DNA from: Sipunculus nudus
Taxonomy: Eukaryota > Annelida > Sipuncula > Golfingiida > Sipunculidae
Length of the DNA stretch: 64,000 bases
Assembly: GCA_026874595.1 (NCBI GenBank)
Contig: CM049314.1
Span: 28,093,729 to 28,157,728 of the forward strand
Direction of reading: 5' to 3'
In this document: positions 11,521-24,589 of the stretch, in pieces
Position numbering within the stretch: the first letter of the stretch is position 1
How the letters are laid out: every line of letters starts with the position of its first letter
The notes under the pieces: generated by a model
The model's input: only the letters and a program-made list of their open reading frames with translations
Told to the model about the DNA's origin: nothing
Database searches by the model: none
Position numbers and translations under genes: made by a program

Positions 11521-12825
11521 ATGGATAAGCGGAAGTTCCTCGCCACGCTGTATTTCACATTTTTGATGATTTTCAACCATTTTTCAGTAGGCAATAACTG
11601 GTATACGTGTGAAACCACAGATGGCTGTATTTGACAAAGTATGCCTGGATGGACTGGAATACTAAGTGTTAAAGTTTTGGAAGAACTGGCGGTCCTGACA
11701 ACGATGAACCTGTCGTATTGTGGTGTGCTCTCTCTAGGAAAAAATGCCTTTTCATCGGTGGTGTCGGTAAAATATTTAAATCTGTCTTCTAATTGTATTG
11801 AAAGAATCGCCAAAGGCCAACTCCTAAAACTAAATACACTGTATGAGTTGTACATGGACAGGAATAAAATAGAGGTTATCGAACGGGGTGCATTCCAAAA
11901 TCTGACAGAATTATTGATTTTGGATCTGAGTCACAACAATCTCACCGAACTCATATATGAGACATTTAAAGGACTGGACAATCTGCAGTGCCTAAATCTG
12001 GGTCATAACCAGTTGACTTATTTTACATCAGATCATTTCACCGTATTGCCAAGACTGGCCACACTTCGTCTCCCACATAACAATATAAAGAGGGTAGAAG
12101 CCAAAACCAGCTTGCCGGAGTCTCTTGATTGGCTTGATCTCACAGCGAACAAGCTTCATGGTCTCCCCTATTTTAAGTCATGTAGCGCGACCATTACCTT
12201 GATGGATAATGATATCCACTGTGGTTGTTTAATTCGAAACATCACTTTTCATCACTCAGACAACTGTAGGATGCAATTTAAATGTTCCTCACCCGCGCAT
12301 TTCGGACAGGTTATACCAGACGTGAAAATCAGTTACAGTTACTATGGGTGTAAGAAGCTTAATGTGATTAATGTATCCAGCGTAGAGGTAAACGACCTTC
12401 TAAGGACCTCGGACTTGATTAATTATATTGGCTTCTGCAGCATTTCTGCTCCACACCTTGACTTCAACGGCACTCACATCAGCTGTTGGGGATCTGCTAA
12501 CCCGGCTCCTGTGTTAACACTGTACAAATCTGGGAGGCTAGTATGGTCAGAGGCTCCAAGCAGTGACGAACCTGGTGTCACGTACTTGTCAAGATTGACA
12601 AATCCTTCCCAAGGTAACTATACTTGTGTAGCCAGAAATAAAATCACCTTGGTGGCATTTAATGTCACAATCACCATCAGAAAGGACACCGGATACAACT
12701 TGATAAAAAATACGAACCAATCTGTTAGCAGCACCGAACATTTAGTTATTATCATGGGAACTATGTGTGTTATTGGGACGAGTTGCCTTTGTTTAATATC
12801 ACTTTATAAATATATTGCTATGTAA
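11521..12825 (+). CDS. LRR-Ig transmembrane receptor-like gene with in-frame stop after signal peptide
   Basis: The long intact part (start Met at 11641, 394 residues) has about seven leucine-rich repeats (residues ~20-175; e.g. LLILDLSHNNLTELI, LQCLNLGHNQLTYF). A cysteine-rich LRR C-terminal cap follows (~190-237, DIHCGC...C...C). Next is one Ig-like domain with Cys282 and the YTC cysteine at 329, then a transmembrane helix (~367-388) and almost no cytoplasmic tail. It fits secretory-pathway LRR-Ig adhesion or receptor proteins such as LRIG, AMIGO or LINGO relatives; no orthologue can be named. An ATG at 11521 in the same frame gives a good signal peptide (MDKRKFLATLYFTFLMIF) and an LRR N-cap cysteine pair (YTCETTDGC). 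A TGA at 11632-11634 separates it from the rest. Starting at 11641 would lose the signal peptide. It could be a recent nonsense allele, stop readthrough or a sequencing error. The coding part is one exon. An A-tract follows the stop directly. Confidence 0.8.
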
Positions 12826-15800
12826 AAAAAAAAAACATCGATACTGATTTCCTCCGATAAGTGTAGCTACAAAAATGATCAGCACACAGAATAATTAAGT
12901 ATGAACTCTATCGTGGTATCTTTGTTTTAGAATAACAATATTATATGAGAAAACGTCATTTTAGACGGCAGTTTGGATAGTGTACATTGGATAAGACATA
13001 TGCTTCTTCTTTTGAGGTATAAATGTTATCAATTACATATACTTTCTCTCTGTTTCTCAATCTCACGACTGTGACCAATTCTTAACTGTACCTGATGGTA
13101 CACATCTTGTATGACATAAGGGTGTTTGATATACAAGCCACGTTTTGCAATATGATAAAAACCACCACAATATTCTGGAGTATCAACAATAAGAATGGTA
13201 ATCGGGTTATCTTTTATTCAGTCATGATAATTAAAGTAACATGTTTGCTCTATTAACAGAGCTAGATTAACACAAGCGATAAGTAAACAGTAATTCCATA
13301 TGTTTAAGGTGTAGCACTGTCAGAGGATAATCTGTATACTTTATTATGATTCATGTTACAGTGGTACATAATCTTGACTTGACTTAGAGTATACTCGTAA
13401 CAGGTGAAAGAATACCGACAATGAAGTACTCCCGTGTCATTAATAAATCAAAAAGTTCATCTAAAACTAGCGAATTGGATTGCAAGCATATTGAATAGTG
13501 ACATAGCATATGTCGCCGCCTGTTGGTGCTACCTGGTATTAAAGTACAATGAGAAAGATTAAATTCATTACCTTTAAGTACCTATTGAACTTTAAAGTTC
13601 CTATTTATGGTTGAAACAACTAGGCCTGCATATATAACACAGCTTAAGTAAAGTATAGACCAAGTTAGGAAGACATTTCCTGATATGGGTATTTATACTC
13701 CTCCTGAAAACGCAGTGTCACTGGCAACAGGCGGTTTTTAAATATAGGCGACCAGCCCTGTACAAACATCCTCCTTCGTGATATTATATGTGTACTGACA
13801 TGGGGCAACAATCTCCCTGTAGTATTTGTGTGACCTCAATTATCCAAGCGTATTTATGATGATGATGACTATTTTAAGTTTTCGTAGAAGAAGTAGTATT
13901 ATTAGTAGTAGCAGAAGTATTATTAATGCATAGAGGGTACTTCTAAAATAGAGCCTAATAGATATGAAAAGTGTCTTTATTATTATATATGAGGTACTCA
14001 ATTTTGCTGCCTGCAATACAAAGAAAACATTCTTCTATAAATAGAGACTAGCAACGTGACTATGACCTTGTTTCCACTGTATGTATATATATATGTTGGT
14101 ATTGATTATGAAAATATATGTCAGTTATATCAGGTCAACAACTGAGCTCGTTCGAGTGTATAGTTTGCTGTTCAAGTAAAATTGATACCTTGCCATGGGA
14201 AACATGTTCTTCTATGTATAATTATTTCTCTATCAACAAGCTGTAACAGTCATGACTTTTTACGAAAAAAGATGAAAGACAATGATCATAATTTTTATAC
14301 TTATATATTTAATCAAATTATTTACTATGAAGCTTTTAATGCATGCTAATGATATCCTGAACATAAAGCTATTATGTGAATACATGTGATAAATATATTT
14401 TTTATTGAGAATAAATACGTCTGGTGCTGAACAACTTATTTTCTGATTTTGCGTTCTTTCTGTAAGGAGTCGTATAAAAAATAAACGACACAGGAAAAAA
14501 AACAAACATAACTTCAAATACAATTAAACCCACACCTAAGCATTATAAAAAGAAATCGATAACAACAAATTATATTCAAGAAATGGGTTTAGGTGCATTC
14601 CATTGTGTGTGACTATCGTGAATGAATGTTGCTAATATCGGTTGAAATTTATAATCACAGTTTCTCAAACCTCTAATGTGTCTCATCATTTCACCCAAAA
14701 TATATAAAATATCATTTAACTCATTATACAAAAAAAAACTTCCATAAAGGGAGGAGGGTAAAAGTTGATAAACAGCTAAGAAGCAAAATAGTACCATTCG
14801 GACTCATATGTCATCTACTTCAGTTGAAATATACAACAACAGAAATGTAACATATATATAATCACAACAGTACATTAGGCATGGACGGACTGTCAATATG
14901 TAAAGCCGATTAATATCACCCAGAATTAAAGTAGAACTCAAAATGTCAGCTGATGGTGTCAGTGCATGAAGGGCAGCATGAATGAAAATAATTCAAAGGT
15001 AAAAGGGACATAATGCATAACAACAATGTATATGCAAATGATACCTCAAAACAGCTTGTGGGATCCAGGTATAAGCATATACTTGAGTAATGTGAACTGT
15101 TGTATAAAGCTTGCGAACAACATAAATAAATGAGATCTTTCATCTTCTTAAAGGAGAAGGAACCTACAGAAAATATACCTTGCACTGTTTTTATATGACG
15201 TTTTCCACATGCATTGCCAACTCGGGATCATGTTTCCGCATTAATTTGTCCATGCATCTTTCTCGATCAACCAAATGTTTCATAAAGAGATTATAACGAG
15301 CTAAGCAATAAAGAAAATTAATGTATTTATTAAAGATATATCATGTAAAATAAAAAGAAATAATACACACCAAAATCACGTGTGGTAAAGTAAAAACACT
15401 TTTGCAAACTGTTAAACCTTATTGGATGTTTTCACTGCGTATATGTAAATCATAATAAACAGTCCCGAGGCTTCTTCATTTGGCATTAAGCAGGCAGCTC
15501 TGGTTCCATAAAGAACTGGGTGGACCTGCATTTTAGATATTGCTGGCTTACCAGTATTTACTGGAAATTTAAGTGCGTTAGCCTTATCATTTACCTATAT
15601 CTCATCAAGAAACCATAATAATGTGTTTTGTAAGGACTTATGATGTATTTCAGGTGAAAAACCACTCACAACCAAGGTGTATTTTGTGGGGTCTATAAAT
15701 GTATATAAAGTGGCAAAGCACTAAAAGAAAGGAAACGGAGTTCAATATATGGAATCTTGATGGAAGAAATGAGTGGCAAGGAATCTCGAATACATGATTT

Positions 15801-18800
15801 TTTCACATTTACTGACCATGTAGGTGGGTCAGCGACTAGGTCACACATGCTTAGTTCCGTTATTGACAGCAGGGGTCTTGATATGCACAATTGACCTTAA
15901 TCCTATCGCAGACATCCGGTCCTTGCCGATGGCAGTTCGCTTGATTTCGGTGGTAATCTCCACGCAATTTGAAAACCACCCAAACATCACTCAAAATGAT
16001 ATGTATATTAAGAATTGTTTATTCTCTATATCGGCAAAGTCGCTGCGGGATCAGTAAACTTTAAAATGGGGTATAGCACAGTGTTATACGCAACGCGGTT
16101 TCAGAGAACATTAAGGACAAAGGTGGTACTACAAATTTACTAAACTTGTTCTTGTCATTAATACAAAAATAAAATGGTATCATGATTTACTTAACAATCA
16201 AACAAGTATATATTTACTAACATGATTTGGAAATTATGAACATTCTGATCAGAGGATATTAGTCATGATTAACGGATCATATAACCGTTGTGAAAATACT
16301 TAAAATGTGTGCTTGCATAATTATGTCGCTAGTTATTTGCCTGGTTGTATTTACCGAATTATTATACTCCTCGAAGAATATAACCATGTTTACACAAAAT
16401 TTATATTGTTATGGTGCAATCACAAGTACGTCAATACCGGTTTCTTAAAGTTTACAGAAATATTCTTTCAAATAATAAATAAGAATTATGAGAAAGTACC
16501 CTCTGATATATATGCTGCTGATATAACCACTGATATATTATAATACTATCTCTACGCTTGGGGGAGGGGGGGGGGGAGGCGGGTCAGACAACCGGTAAAC
16601 CATCACGTTTAATTAATTGCTTTAGCTAATTTGTAAAAATTATATTAATTTAACATTTTCTAAAACATCTCATGATATTCTCGAACAAGGGAGCTAAGCC
16701 AGGAATGAGGGAGGGGAGGGGGCCGTAGTAAGTTGGGGATCCAGGAAATCGAAAACGGGGGAGGACGCTAATATGGGTTGGTGTTTGTTTGGTTATTTAA
16801 AAACTAAGTTATATAATATATAAATATATATTTTAAATATCACTACGTTATATATTTTAGTGTATGAAAATATATTTTTTTTTAAATTATGAACCATGTT
16901 TTTATTTAGGTTAAATACACGGGGGAGGGTATGGAGGGTGTATTCCCTCCCATATTTGAGAAGTTTTGAATATGCAATGAAGAGAGGTAATTGTGAGGCA
17001 ATTTTTCACATCCGAAAATTATAAGGATTTTATGTTCTTGAGAAAATGTTTTCTGATGTCTTTGCATAATGTAGTCAAACTGTAGAGGGGTTAAATATTA
17101 ATATATATATTTCTTCAAACTTTGGATATAAAATTTAAATCGTTTTCAACATGCTATGTCAATGGCGAAAAGGTGCATCTACGTTTATAACTTGCAAAAA
17201 AAAAAATTAAATGTGATGTTCAAGGTAAAATAACTATTCTGTTGAACTCTTTTGTTAATTTTGCATTTTACCGGGTTCCATGGTCTCGACAACACAGAGG
17301 ACTCAGCAGAGCACAGATCGTGAGTTCGAGTACCGCATCGGCAGAGAAGCCGCGAGATTGTTCACGGTCGACCCCCACCACAGGGACTGACGCTCTGCAG
17401 CTTTTTATAAATTAATATCCTCAGCTTATAACATTGAAGGTAATAAACTATGGATAACTAAAATAAAATCTAATTCCTTATTAATAAAAAGAAACCAAAT
17501 CTAAAAAATGAAAATGAATCAGAAAATTGGAAAAAGAAATAGATAAAATGAGATATATTGCAGCTCATTTGGCGTCTTTAAAAGATTTTACTTTGGAGAT
17601 TGATATAGCGTTAGAACCCTTCATATATACATGAAATAGAAACCGTCCATGGAATAATACGCAGAAGAAAACACACATATACTAGTTTTATTTGTGATAA
17701 CAGTAACAATGATGGCCATGATATATACGCAATAGGCATTCATACTGCATTAAAATATTTTAAAACACAGAATACTAAAAGAGTATTACATAAACTTCAT
17801 CGAAAATTAGATGGTACCGTTCCAACACCCATCACACTGAACTATGTCTCCAGAAGGATAACCGTACTAAATTTTGAATAGAATTATGTTATCCGGAAGT
17901 CTTTATGGTACATGACACAACTGACTCAGGCGGGGGTCGCACGAAGCCCAGCAATCCAAACCGGAAATTTCCGGAAAATCGCTGTTGTATTTTTCACAAG
18001 ATGTTAAGGGGGGGGGGGGGGACGCCGTTAATTAAAATATACCCACATCTTGATACAGGGTGGCAAAACAAAGTTAAAATGCAGATAAGTTTATAAGTTC
18101 GTTTGTATTTTCTTTGGATAATTTTATCGTATTGACATTTGATAATAATTTTATCACAATTTTATTTGCATTTTAATTTAAATCAGTCGTTTGTAAATCC
18201 ATTTAAATGATTCGTATTTGAACGTTGCCAGCCTGATGCCTAATTGTAAAATCTAGCAAAATTAATCAGAGTTTTCCAGGTACAATGTAACTGATTGTGA
18301 AGTAAGATGGTATCTTAAAATTGACAGAAGAACAACAAACACCATTTAATTATTGTACCTAAATGTTATGTATTTCACTTTTAATTTTGGCTTCCTGCCA
18401 CGATACATAAGGTCAGTTAACAATATTATCACCCCCTAATATATTTATATGTTTGTTTCGTTTTGAGTATTAGATGGCTAAATGTATATGTCAAAGGTTT
18501 ATTCCGAGCTTGTGTACTCTGGAGCAAGGAAATGTGAGTACACTGGTAGCAAAAGGAAGTGCATCTAAATGTTACGAATCTGATTGATAACTCCCAGAAC
18601 AAAGATTCCCAATTTGTGGACTGTGCTTTCCGCTTGTCCTCTGTTTGATCCACTGGCTTCATACGCATCTGAAAAGATATACCACCAACAACATTAACAA
18701 TAGAACTTTGCACGGAATCTAAGTAAAGTATGTAGGGAAGCACAGAACATTAACATAGAATTACAATATACAAATAATAGATCAGAGATACTTCCTTTGA

Positions 18801-18839
18801 AGAGATTTCTCAAATAATATGAATGTTTGAACGAAAAAA
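12826..18839. other. Long interval with no supported gene
   Basis: AT-rich DNA. A GATGATGAT-type patch lies at about 13855-13925, G-rich patches at 16559-16580, 16708-16760 and 18008-18020 (G run), and an A-run at about 17199. A weak B-box-like GAGTTCGAGTACC at about 17321-17333 may be a very old tRNA/SINE scrap. Open frames of 60-105 codons show no domain, signal peptide or conserved motif. Confidence 0.5.
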
Positions 18840-20045
18840 CAAGTTACTGAGGGTAATGACGCTCAGTTGAGTTGGAAGACATTTACAAAAGGAATTTTAT
18901 CATCTGAATGGCAATTTTTGTAGGTAATATTCCAATTCAAGTGAAGGATAGCTCAAAGGATATGGGGCACAGAGACCTTATTTCTAGTATAAAAGAAGAT
19001 TTTTCATGGACCTCCCCGGATGTCATGTAAGAAGATTCTAGGTGCAATGGTAACGATTTGTGCCATGTTAACGGGCGACCGCATCTTTGAAGGTCTTTAA
19101 AATAAAAATCTAAAGAAATTGCATTTGAAAACAAGGCCTACAGGCCTAATGCGAACCTGTGCAATGAGATTACACCAGGTATAATGCTTCAATGCTTGAC
19201 CATGGAGACTTTTGATAGGTCTCTCAGAATGTCAAGAATGAAGATTCTAGGTCCAGTCTTTACGATTTGTGCCCTGTTAACAGATGTTCACATTTTTAAA
19301 GGTCTCAAAAATAGAGAAAAAAATCGTAAAAAATAAAAAAAATACAGGTGGCGACACCAGTCTGCAGGAACTGATGGAACATCTCATGTTCAATATGTAT
19401 GCCAAAAATCATGACTATCAGTGATGTAGTTAATGAAATATTGAAGTATTTGTATCAAATTTTTCACTATTCTGGGGGGTACTTTGGGGCCCCATAGCTC
19501 AAAGAATATGAGTAACAGAGACCTAATTTCTAGTTTCCATGGAAACTTTTGATAGGTCTCTCTGAATGTCAAGAATGAAGATTCTAGATCTAGTCTTTAC
19601 GATTTGTGCCTTGTTAACAGATGTCCACATTTTTAAAGGTATCAAAAATAGAGAAAAAAAATTCGTGAAAAATAAAAAAAATACAAGTGGCACCACCAGT
19701 CTGCAGGAACTGATGGAACATCTCATGATCAATATGTATGCCAAAAATCATGACCATCAGTGATGTAGGTAATGAGATATTGAAGTTTTTGTATGAAATT
19801 TTTACTATTCTGGGGGGTACTTTGGGGCCTAATAGCTCGAAGAATATGGGTAACACAGACCTAAATTCTGGTTTCTTTGGAGACTTTTCATAGGTCTCCC
19901 AGAATAATAAGAATGAAGATTCTAGATCAAGTCTTTACGATTTGTGCCCTGTTAACAAATGTTCACGTTTTTAAAAGGTCTCAAAAATAGAGAACAACAT
20001 TCGTAAAAAATAAAAAATATAGGTGGCGCCACCAGTCTGCAGGAA

Positions 20046-20571
20046 TACGCGACGCCGGAGATCCTTGTTCTCCTGTACGGGAGGGAAAATATCAACTCTT
20101 TTGCAGGCGATTACCGGCAGGTGCGCCACTGTCGCAGCAGTCAGTGGGGACAAAAACAAAAATGGCCGACGCTTAGTTTGTCTAGTCAGACTGTGATTAC
20201 CGGTGACCATGTTACCACTGCTGTGCGTACAATTGTACGTAATAGAGCATAAAGATGAAGAATCTAGAAAATTACCCGTATATGAAATATTATTCATGCG
20301 ACCTGACATTGAATTGCAACATCATAGAAACCTCTTGCGTGGGGAGAGAATAAACACTCTCGAACGATAATATTAATAAATTTACCTTTTGAATAAAAAT
20401 CATTTGTAAGAATTCTTGTACATATAGGTTATGTTGATGATATAACATATACTTAATATTATAATAAATTACATTATCTTATGAGATGATGACAACATAA
20501 ACCAGTAAAGTTTACTTTTACCGAAATAATATATATCTACTACTTGTATAAATATATATATATATATATAA

Positions 20572-20608
<37 letters not shown>

Positions 20609-21198
20609 TATATACTTATTGGTTGTCCAAATTTTTTAAAATTATATAATGTAAATTATTTTTATATAAATAATACAATATATAAAATGTTACATTTCAA
20701 GATTGGGAAATGGAAGGTTAAAGATATTTCTACTGGTCGGTTACAATACTAAATATTTTTGTGTCAAAGTACAATATATAAAAGTATATATTGATATAAT
20801 ATGTATTACATTAACATGTTTTGCATTTTTATTCTTTATTCATCAACCATTATATTATCCATGTACACAGAGCTCAAACGGAGAAGTAGTTGTTCTCTGC
20901 TGCCAGCTCCATGTACTCGCCGACGTTTGTCATATGCCGTGTCGATAAGTTCTGGCCCCATACGGTCCGCCTGTTGAGCAAGCCCACCAAGTTCAGCCTT
21001 TTTGTATCACGCACACTGAATTCCTAGAGCACTGTTATATTAACTATAGCACTATATTAACACTATTATCCGTGGCTGATGACGATTCTGATGCACGATT
21101 ACTGTCGGCCATATTTGCTTTCGCCAGCAATGCTGCTGGTGCAGCAGCACTTACGCGCCTCCACTACAGGAGATCGGGAGTCTCCGGAGCCGCGTACT
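20046..21198. mobile_element. Nested DNA transposon-like insertion with about 37-bp imperfect TIRs
   Basis: The left end reads TACGCGACGCCGGAGA and continues to TCTCCTGTA. The reverse complement of the right end reads TACGCGGCTCCGGAGA and continues to TCTCCTGTA. The family A sequence on the left (CTGCAGGAA) continues exactly on the right (CTGATGGAAC), as in the uninterrupted copies at 19365 and 19703. The insertion therefore left no visible target-site duplication. The interior includes (TA)n at about 20550-20605 and an ATGGCCGAC word at each end in inverted orientation. No transposase was recognised. Confidence 0.65.
20550..20605. repeat. (TA)n microsatellite
   Basis: Interrupted TA dinucleotide runs inside the nested element. 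Confidence 0.9.
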
Positions 21199-21554
21199 GA
21201 TGGAACATCTCATGATCAATATGTATGCCAAAAATCATGACCATCAGTGTTGTAGTAAATGAGATATTGAAGTTTTTGTATGAAATTTTTCACTATTCTG
21301 GGGGGTACTTTGGGGCCCCATAGCTCAAAGGATATGGGTAACAGAGACCTAATTCCAGGTTTCCAAGGAGATTTTTCATGGACCTCTCAGAATGTAAAGT
21401 AAGAAGATTCCAGGTCCAGTGGTTACGATTTGTGCCTTGTTAACGGACAGACGGCCGGACGGACGACGGACAAAGATTGATCGCTATAGCTCAGATGACT
21501 TACAGTCAGCTGACTTAAAACGGTTTCAATGCAATATTTTGCAAAGTACAGATT

Positions 21555-21620
21555 TATTTTAAAGGGAAGAAGCTATTTTCGTGTTAATGCAACATGCTCA
21601 ATAGGTGATTGGGCCCCTTT
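21555..21620 (-). repeat. Terminal fragment of a GGGGCCCAATCACC element
   Basis: The segment AAGAAGCTATTTTCGTGTTA ... AGGTGATTGGGCCCCTTTAA is the inverted counterpart of 23518-23585. It is the end of the element family annotated at 23514-24035, here without the rest of the element. Confidence 0.6.
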
Positions 21621-22650
21621 AAGGTTATTATGAGACTGAGAAATAGTTGCAGGATCAGAGTGTAAGTCAAGAAACCATATTTCAAAGAAACATTAAAAAC
21701 AAGCGTAAATTCCTCTATTCCTGTCTTTGTAAACAATTCCTTCAAAAATGTAATTTAATTTTAGCCATAATGACATTGGCCGGTCGGTGAACACCATGTT
21801 TAAGAGTCACTTGCTTTACTTATCAAATGACCATGTAACCGTACTCATACCACGCGATCTTATTAAAACCTATGAATACCCAATAATCTTACAAATACGG
21901 ACTTGTTAAAAAAGAAGTCCAACGTCTTACCTTAATACCTCAATACTGTATACTAATCTATTGTTAATGTGAAAACATTGATTTCGATTCGACTGGGACT
22001 TTACTTACCTTTTATCCTTTACCTCCTCGGTGATATGATGTCTTGAAACCCGCTGTGACCAAAGTATATACTCTAAAGAGTGGTAAATCCTTTCAGCATG
22101 ACCTCAAAAGGAAACCTGTTAATTTCCGCGAATATTATTTATACATGTGAAAGCTCGCTCCGATTCAGGCAATTTTGTAGGGGAGGGGGAGTAGTCAACG
22201 CTAGTGAATATAAACATTGGTTGATTATTCCGAGCAATTTACCATTCCTGATTTAAAATTGGTCTAAAACATTATTAGTAGGTAAGAGCATGAGAACCCC
22301 ACCCCACCCCCCTCCTATGATCCGCGTTTGTTTTTAGCTCAGCTGACTATAACCCGGACGTCAGTTAATTGTACATACAGTTAGATGTCTCTAACATCTA
22401 CCAAACCAAACTTGGTCACTGTGTTTTCGATACTTTGAGAAATTAAGGAAAACCTCCGACAAAACCCATCGTTACAATTCATTACTCCCTAATACAAAAA
22501 CCACCTGTAAGAAACTAGATCAAAATTTCGTAATCTGTAGGTGTTGTAGACCAAATTTGCAAGAAATATATTTTCTCCTTCAATATGATAAATGTTTTTT
22601 TAAGGATACAATATTTAATTGTATGGTACAAATAAGATTAGCATTTTGTA
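21621..22650. other. No gene; inverted family A end
   Basis: A minus-strand family A terminal motif, TTTTTAGCTCAGCTGACT, is at about 22332-22349. The surrounding sequence (Leu/Pro-rich short frames, a CCCACCCC tract near 22300) shows no gene. Confidence 0.45.
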
Positions 22651-23372
22651 ATGCACAGCACGGAGACAGCTTTAGTACGAGTCCAGCATAATATCATAAA
22701 TGCTGTTAGGGTCCAGAGAGCAGTGCTGCTCGTTCTCCTGGACCTTTTAGCTGCCATTGATACTGTTGATCATTCCCAGGTTCTAATCTCTCTTTAAAAT
22801 CTTTCTTTTTTGCACAGCTCTACAATGGTTCATTTTGTGTCTCACAAATCGTCAACAGAGGGCCCTGCAGTGTGGGGTACCTAAAGGCTCGGTCCTTGGA
22901 CCAATTCTTTTTACCATAATTATATACATCATCTGTCGGGAAACTGTGTGCCATGCATGGAATGAGCTATCATTTTTTTATGCAGATGACACTCAGCTCT
23001 ATGTCACCTTCAAACCCGAGAACATGAACAGGAGAATGCAAGAAGTTGAGAATTGCATACTCTCAGTTCGCCAATGGGTGAACCTCAAGAGTTTTAAAAA
23101 TGAATGATAAAAAGCGGAGGTCCTGTTAATATCTTCTAAGCATATCTTGAAGAGGCTCAGCTGTCCTGTTATACATATCAGAGACCATGACGTTTAACCA
23201 AGTTCTGTAGTCAGAAACATCGTTTATTGACTCAAATTCTGGTGTGGAAGCTCATATCAATAGTGTATGTCGTACGGCGTATTTTCATATTTATAACATC
23301 GACAGGATCAGATGGTATCTCAATAAACATGCTGCAGAGAAGTTGCTTCATGCCTTCATCACCCCAGAATAA
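22651..23372 (+). mobile_element. CR1/L2-like LINE reverse transcriptase fragment (broken)
   Basis: Three frame blocks run in the order expected for a non-LTR reverse transcriptase. Block 22654-22797 gives HSTETALVRVQ then AVLLVLLDLLAAIDTVDHS, the catalytic-Asp palm motif region with Phe changed to Ile. Block 22835-23107 gives ALQCGVPKGSVLGPILF and FFYADDTQLYVTF, where YADD is the active site. Block about 23250-23371 gives HINSVCRTAYFHIYNIDRIRWYLNKHAAEKLLHAFITPE-type residues of the thumb, read in parts. Frameshifts and stops separate the blocks, so it is inactive. Endonuclease and 3' end are absent. The clade call rests on motif style only. Confidence 0.85.
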
Positions 23373-23513
23373 TTAAAAGTATGATACAAAAGCTATGGTA
23401 TCTGAACAACTAATGCATAGATTACCATGATTCTTTGCATGCCTCAGGGATCAGGGAGTGTTTCATCAGTTTGTGCAGACTGGTGCACTTTGTGCACCAC
23501 CTCGATTTTTTTT

Positions 23514-24035
23514 TTAATTTTAAAGGGGCCCAATCACCTAATAAGCATATTGAATTTACACAAAAAATAGCTCCTCCACTGTAAAATGAATCTGTACCTG
23601 CCAAAATATTTCCTTCGAAACGTTTGTTTACTCATGTAAACGAGTGTTTAAAATAGTGGACCGGGCGCGATTACAGTGTCAACATAAACACAGCACGTGG
23701 GACCATGAGCATCGCACCGCCATAACACGTGTCAATCAGGAGATGCCCGGACGGACTTGGCCCAACAATGTAATACATATTCATGCTGGCTGAAACACCG
23801 CGTATTGCGTCTCATAATCGGACCTCCGATCACGCGGCCTTGTTATGGTAGTCAGACATAAATGGACTGTGTTTACCAAAACGCAGAGCTATAAGAAGGT
23901 GTTTAACATCCATATGCGAGGTGCTTAGACTGTGCGGTGAGATGGTTATGCTGGGAAACTTTTGTATTAACAAAACTGAACTAATTGTATAGAAGAACAG
24001 GTATGTAATTGCTCCTGATTATGTCCCTTTAAGAA
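23514..24035. mobile_element. Non-autonomous DNA transposon-like element
   Basis: It begins TTTAAAGGGGCCCAATCACC and ends ATTATGTCCCTTTAA, giving short imperfect inverted ends of the AAAGGG...CCCTTT type. The body of about 520 bp is relatively GC-rich (ACCGGGCGCGATTACAGTGT, CATCGCACCGCCATAACACG) with no open frame. A matching end in opposite orientation lies at 21555-21620. Superfamily not determined. Confidence 0.5.
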
Positions 24036-24069
24036 TACTTTATCTCTTTTTAATACCTTTAAAGACGGG

Positions 24070-24537
24070 GTCGTCCATTAACAGGACATAAATCGTTACC
24101 GTTGGTTCTAGAATATTCTATCTTATCTTTTTTGATGGTCAATGAAAAGTCTCCTTGGAAACCTGATATTAGGTCTATGTTACCCATATCCTACGAGCTA
24201 TGAGGCTTATAAGTAGCCCCCAGAAAATCTGAACATTTGATACCAAAGCAGGGCACAAACCATAACCATTGGACCTATAATCTGTTAACTTGCCATCCTG
24301 AGAGTTCCTCAAAAGTTCTCCTAGAAATCTGAAATTAGGTCACTGTAACCTATATATCTCGAGTATATATCAGCTGAATGTATTGTCATAAAATATGGTG
24401 TGCCCATTGGTCTTGATGAACTTATGCTAATGTACATGAACGATGATGGCAACAACATTATCTTTATCAGTTGTTTGTGCAAGGACATATTGTCAAGAAG
24501 GTCAATCGGCTGAGCGTCATGATCCATGGGCCACTAG
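24070..24537 (-). repeat. Truncated family A copy, minus orientation
   Basis: Read on the minus strand it has the 5' end GGCCCATGGATCATGACGCT followed by CAGCCGATTGACC. Body words follow (GCCTCATAGCTC, GGGTAACATAGACCTAATAT, TTAACAG/AATGGACGACCCC). The 3' hairpin is missing, so the copy is truncated at the left. Confidence 0.55.
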
Positions 24538-24589
24538 TTATGCTCTCTCATCTTATTCTTATTCTAAGTATGTATATCTGCAGGGTTCC

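Larger units (their letters stand above)
18840..21516 (+). mobile_element. Family A element carrying a nested insertion
   Basis: It opens with GGGTAATGACGCTCAGTTGA, and its 3' end has GATCGCTATAGCTCAGATGA followed by CAGTCAGCTGAC. Three tandem units of about 338 bp are marked by AGTCTGCAGGAA at about 19362, 19699 and 20035. Each has GGGTAACAGAGACCTAA-type and GATTTGTGCC words. A block at 19131-19203 (CCTAATGCGAACCTGTGCAA) is shared with 35158-35231. The last unit is split by the TIR element at 20046-21198. A GGACAGACGGCCGGACGGAC microsatellite precedes the 3' hairpin. Confidence 0.7.

Noticed and set aside
12826-12838. A-tract directly after the LRR gene stop, as if a retrocopy poly(A) tail
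   Set aside because: A retrocopy would normally carry a 3' UTR and polyadenylation signal before the tail, and no target duplication was found. Many single-exon LRR genes exist.
17290-17400. tRNA-like GAGTTCGAGTACC segment
   Set aside because: Only a B-box-like word. The expected A box is degraded and no cloverleaf can be drawn.
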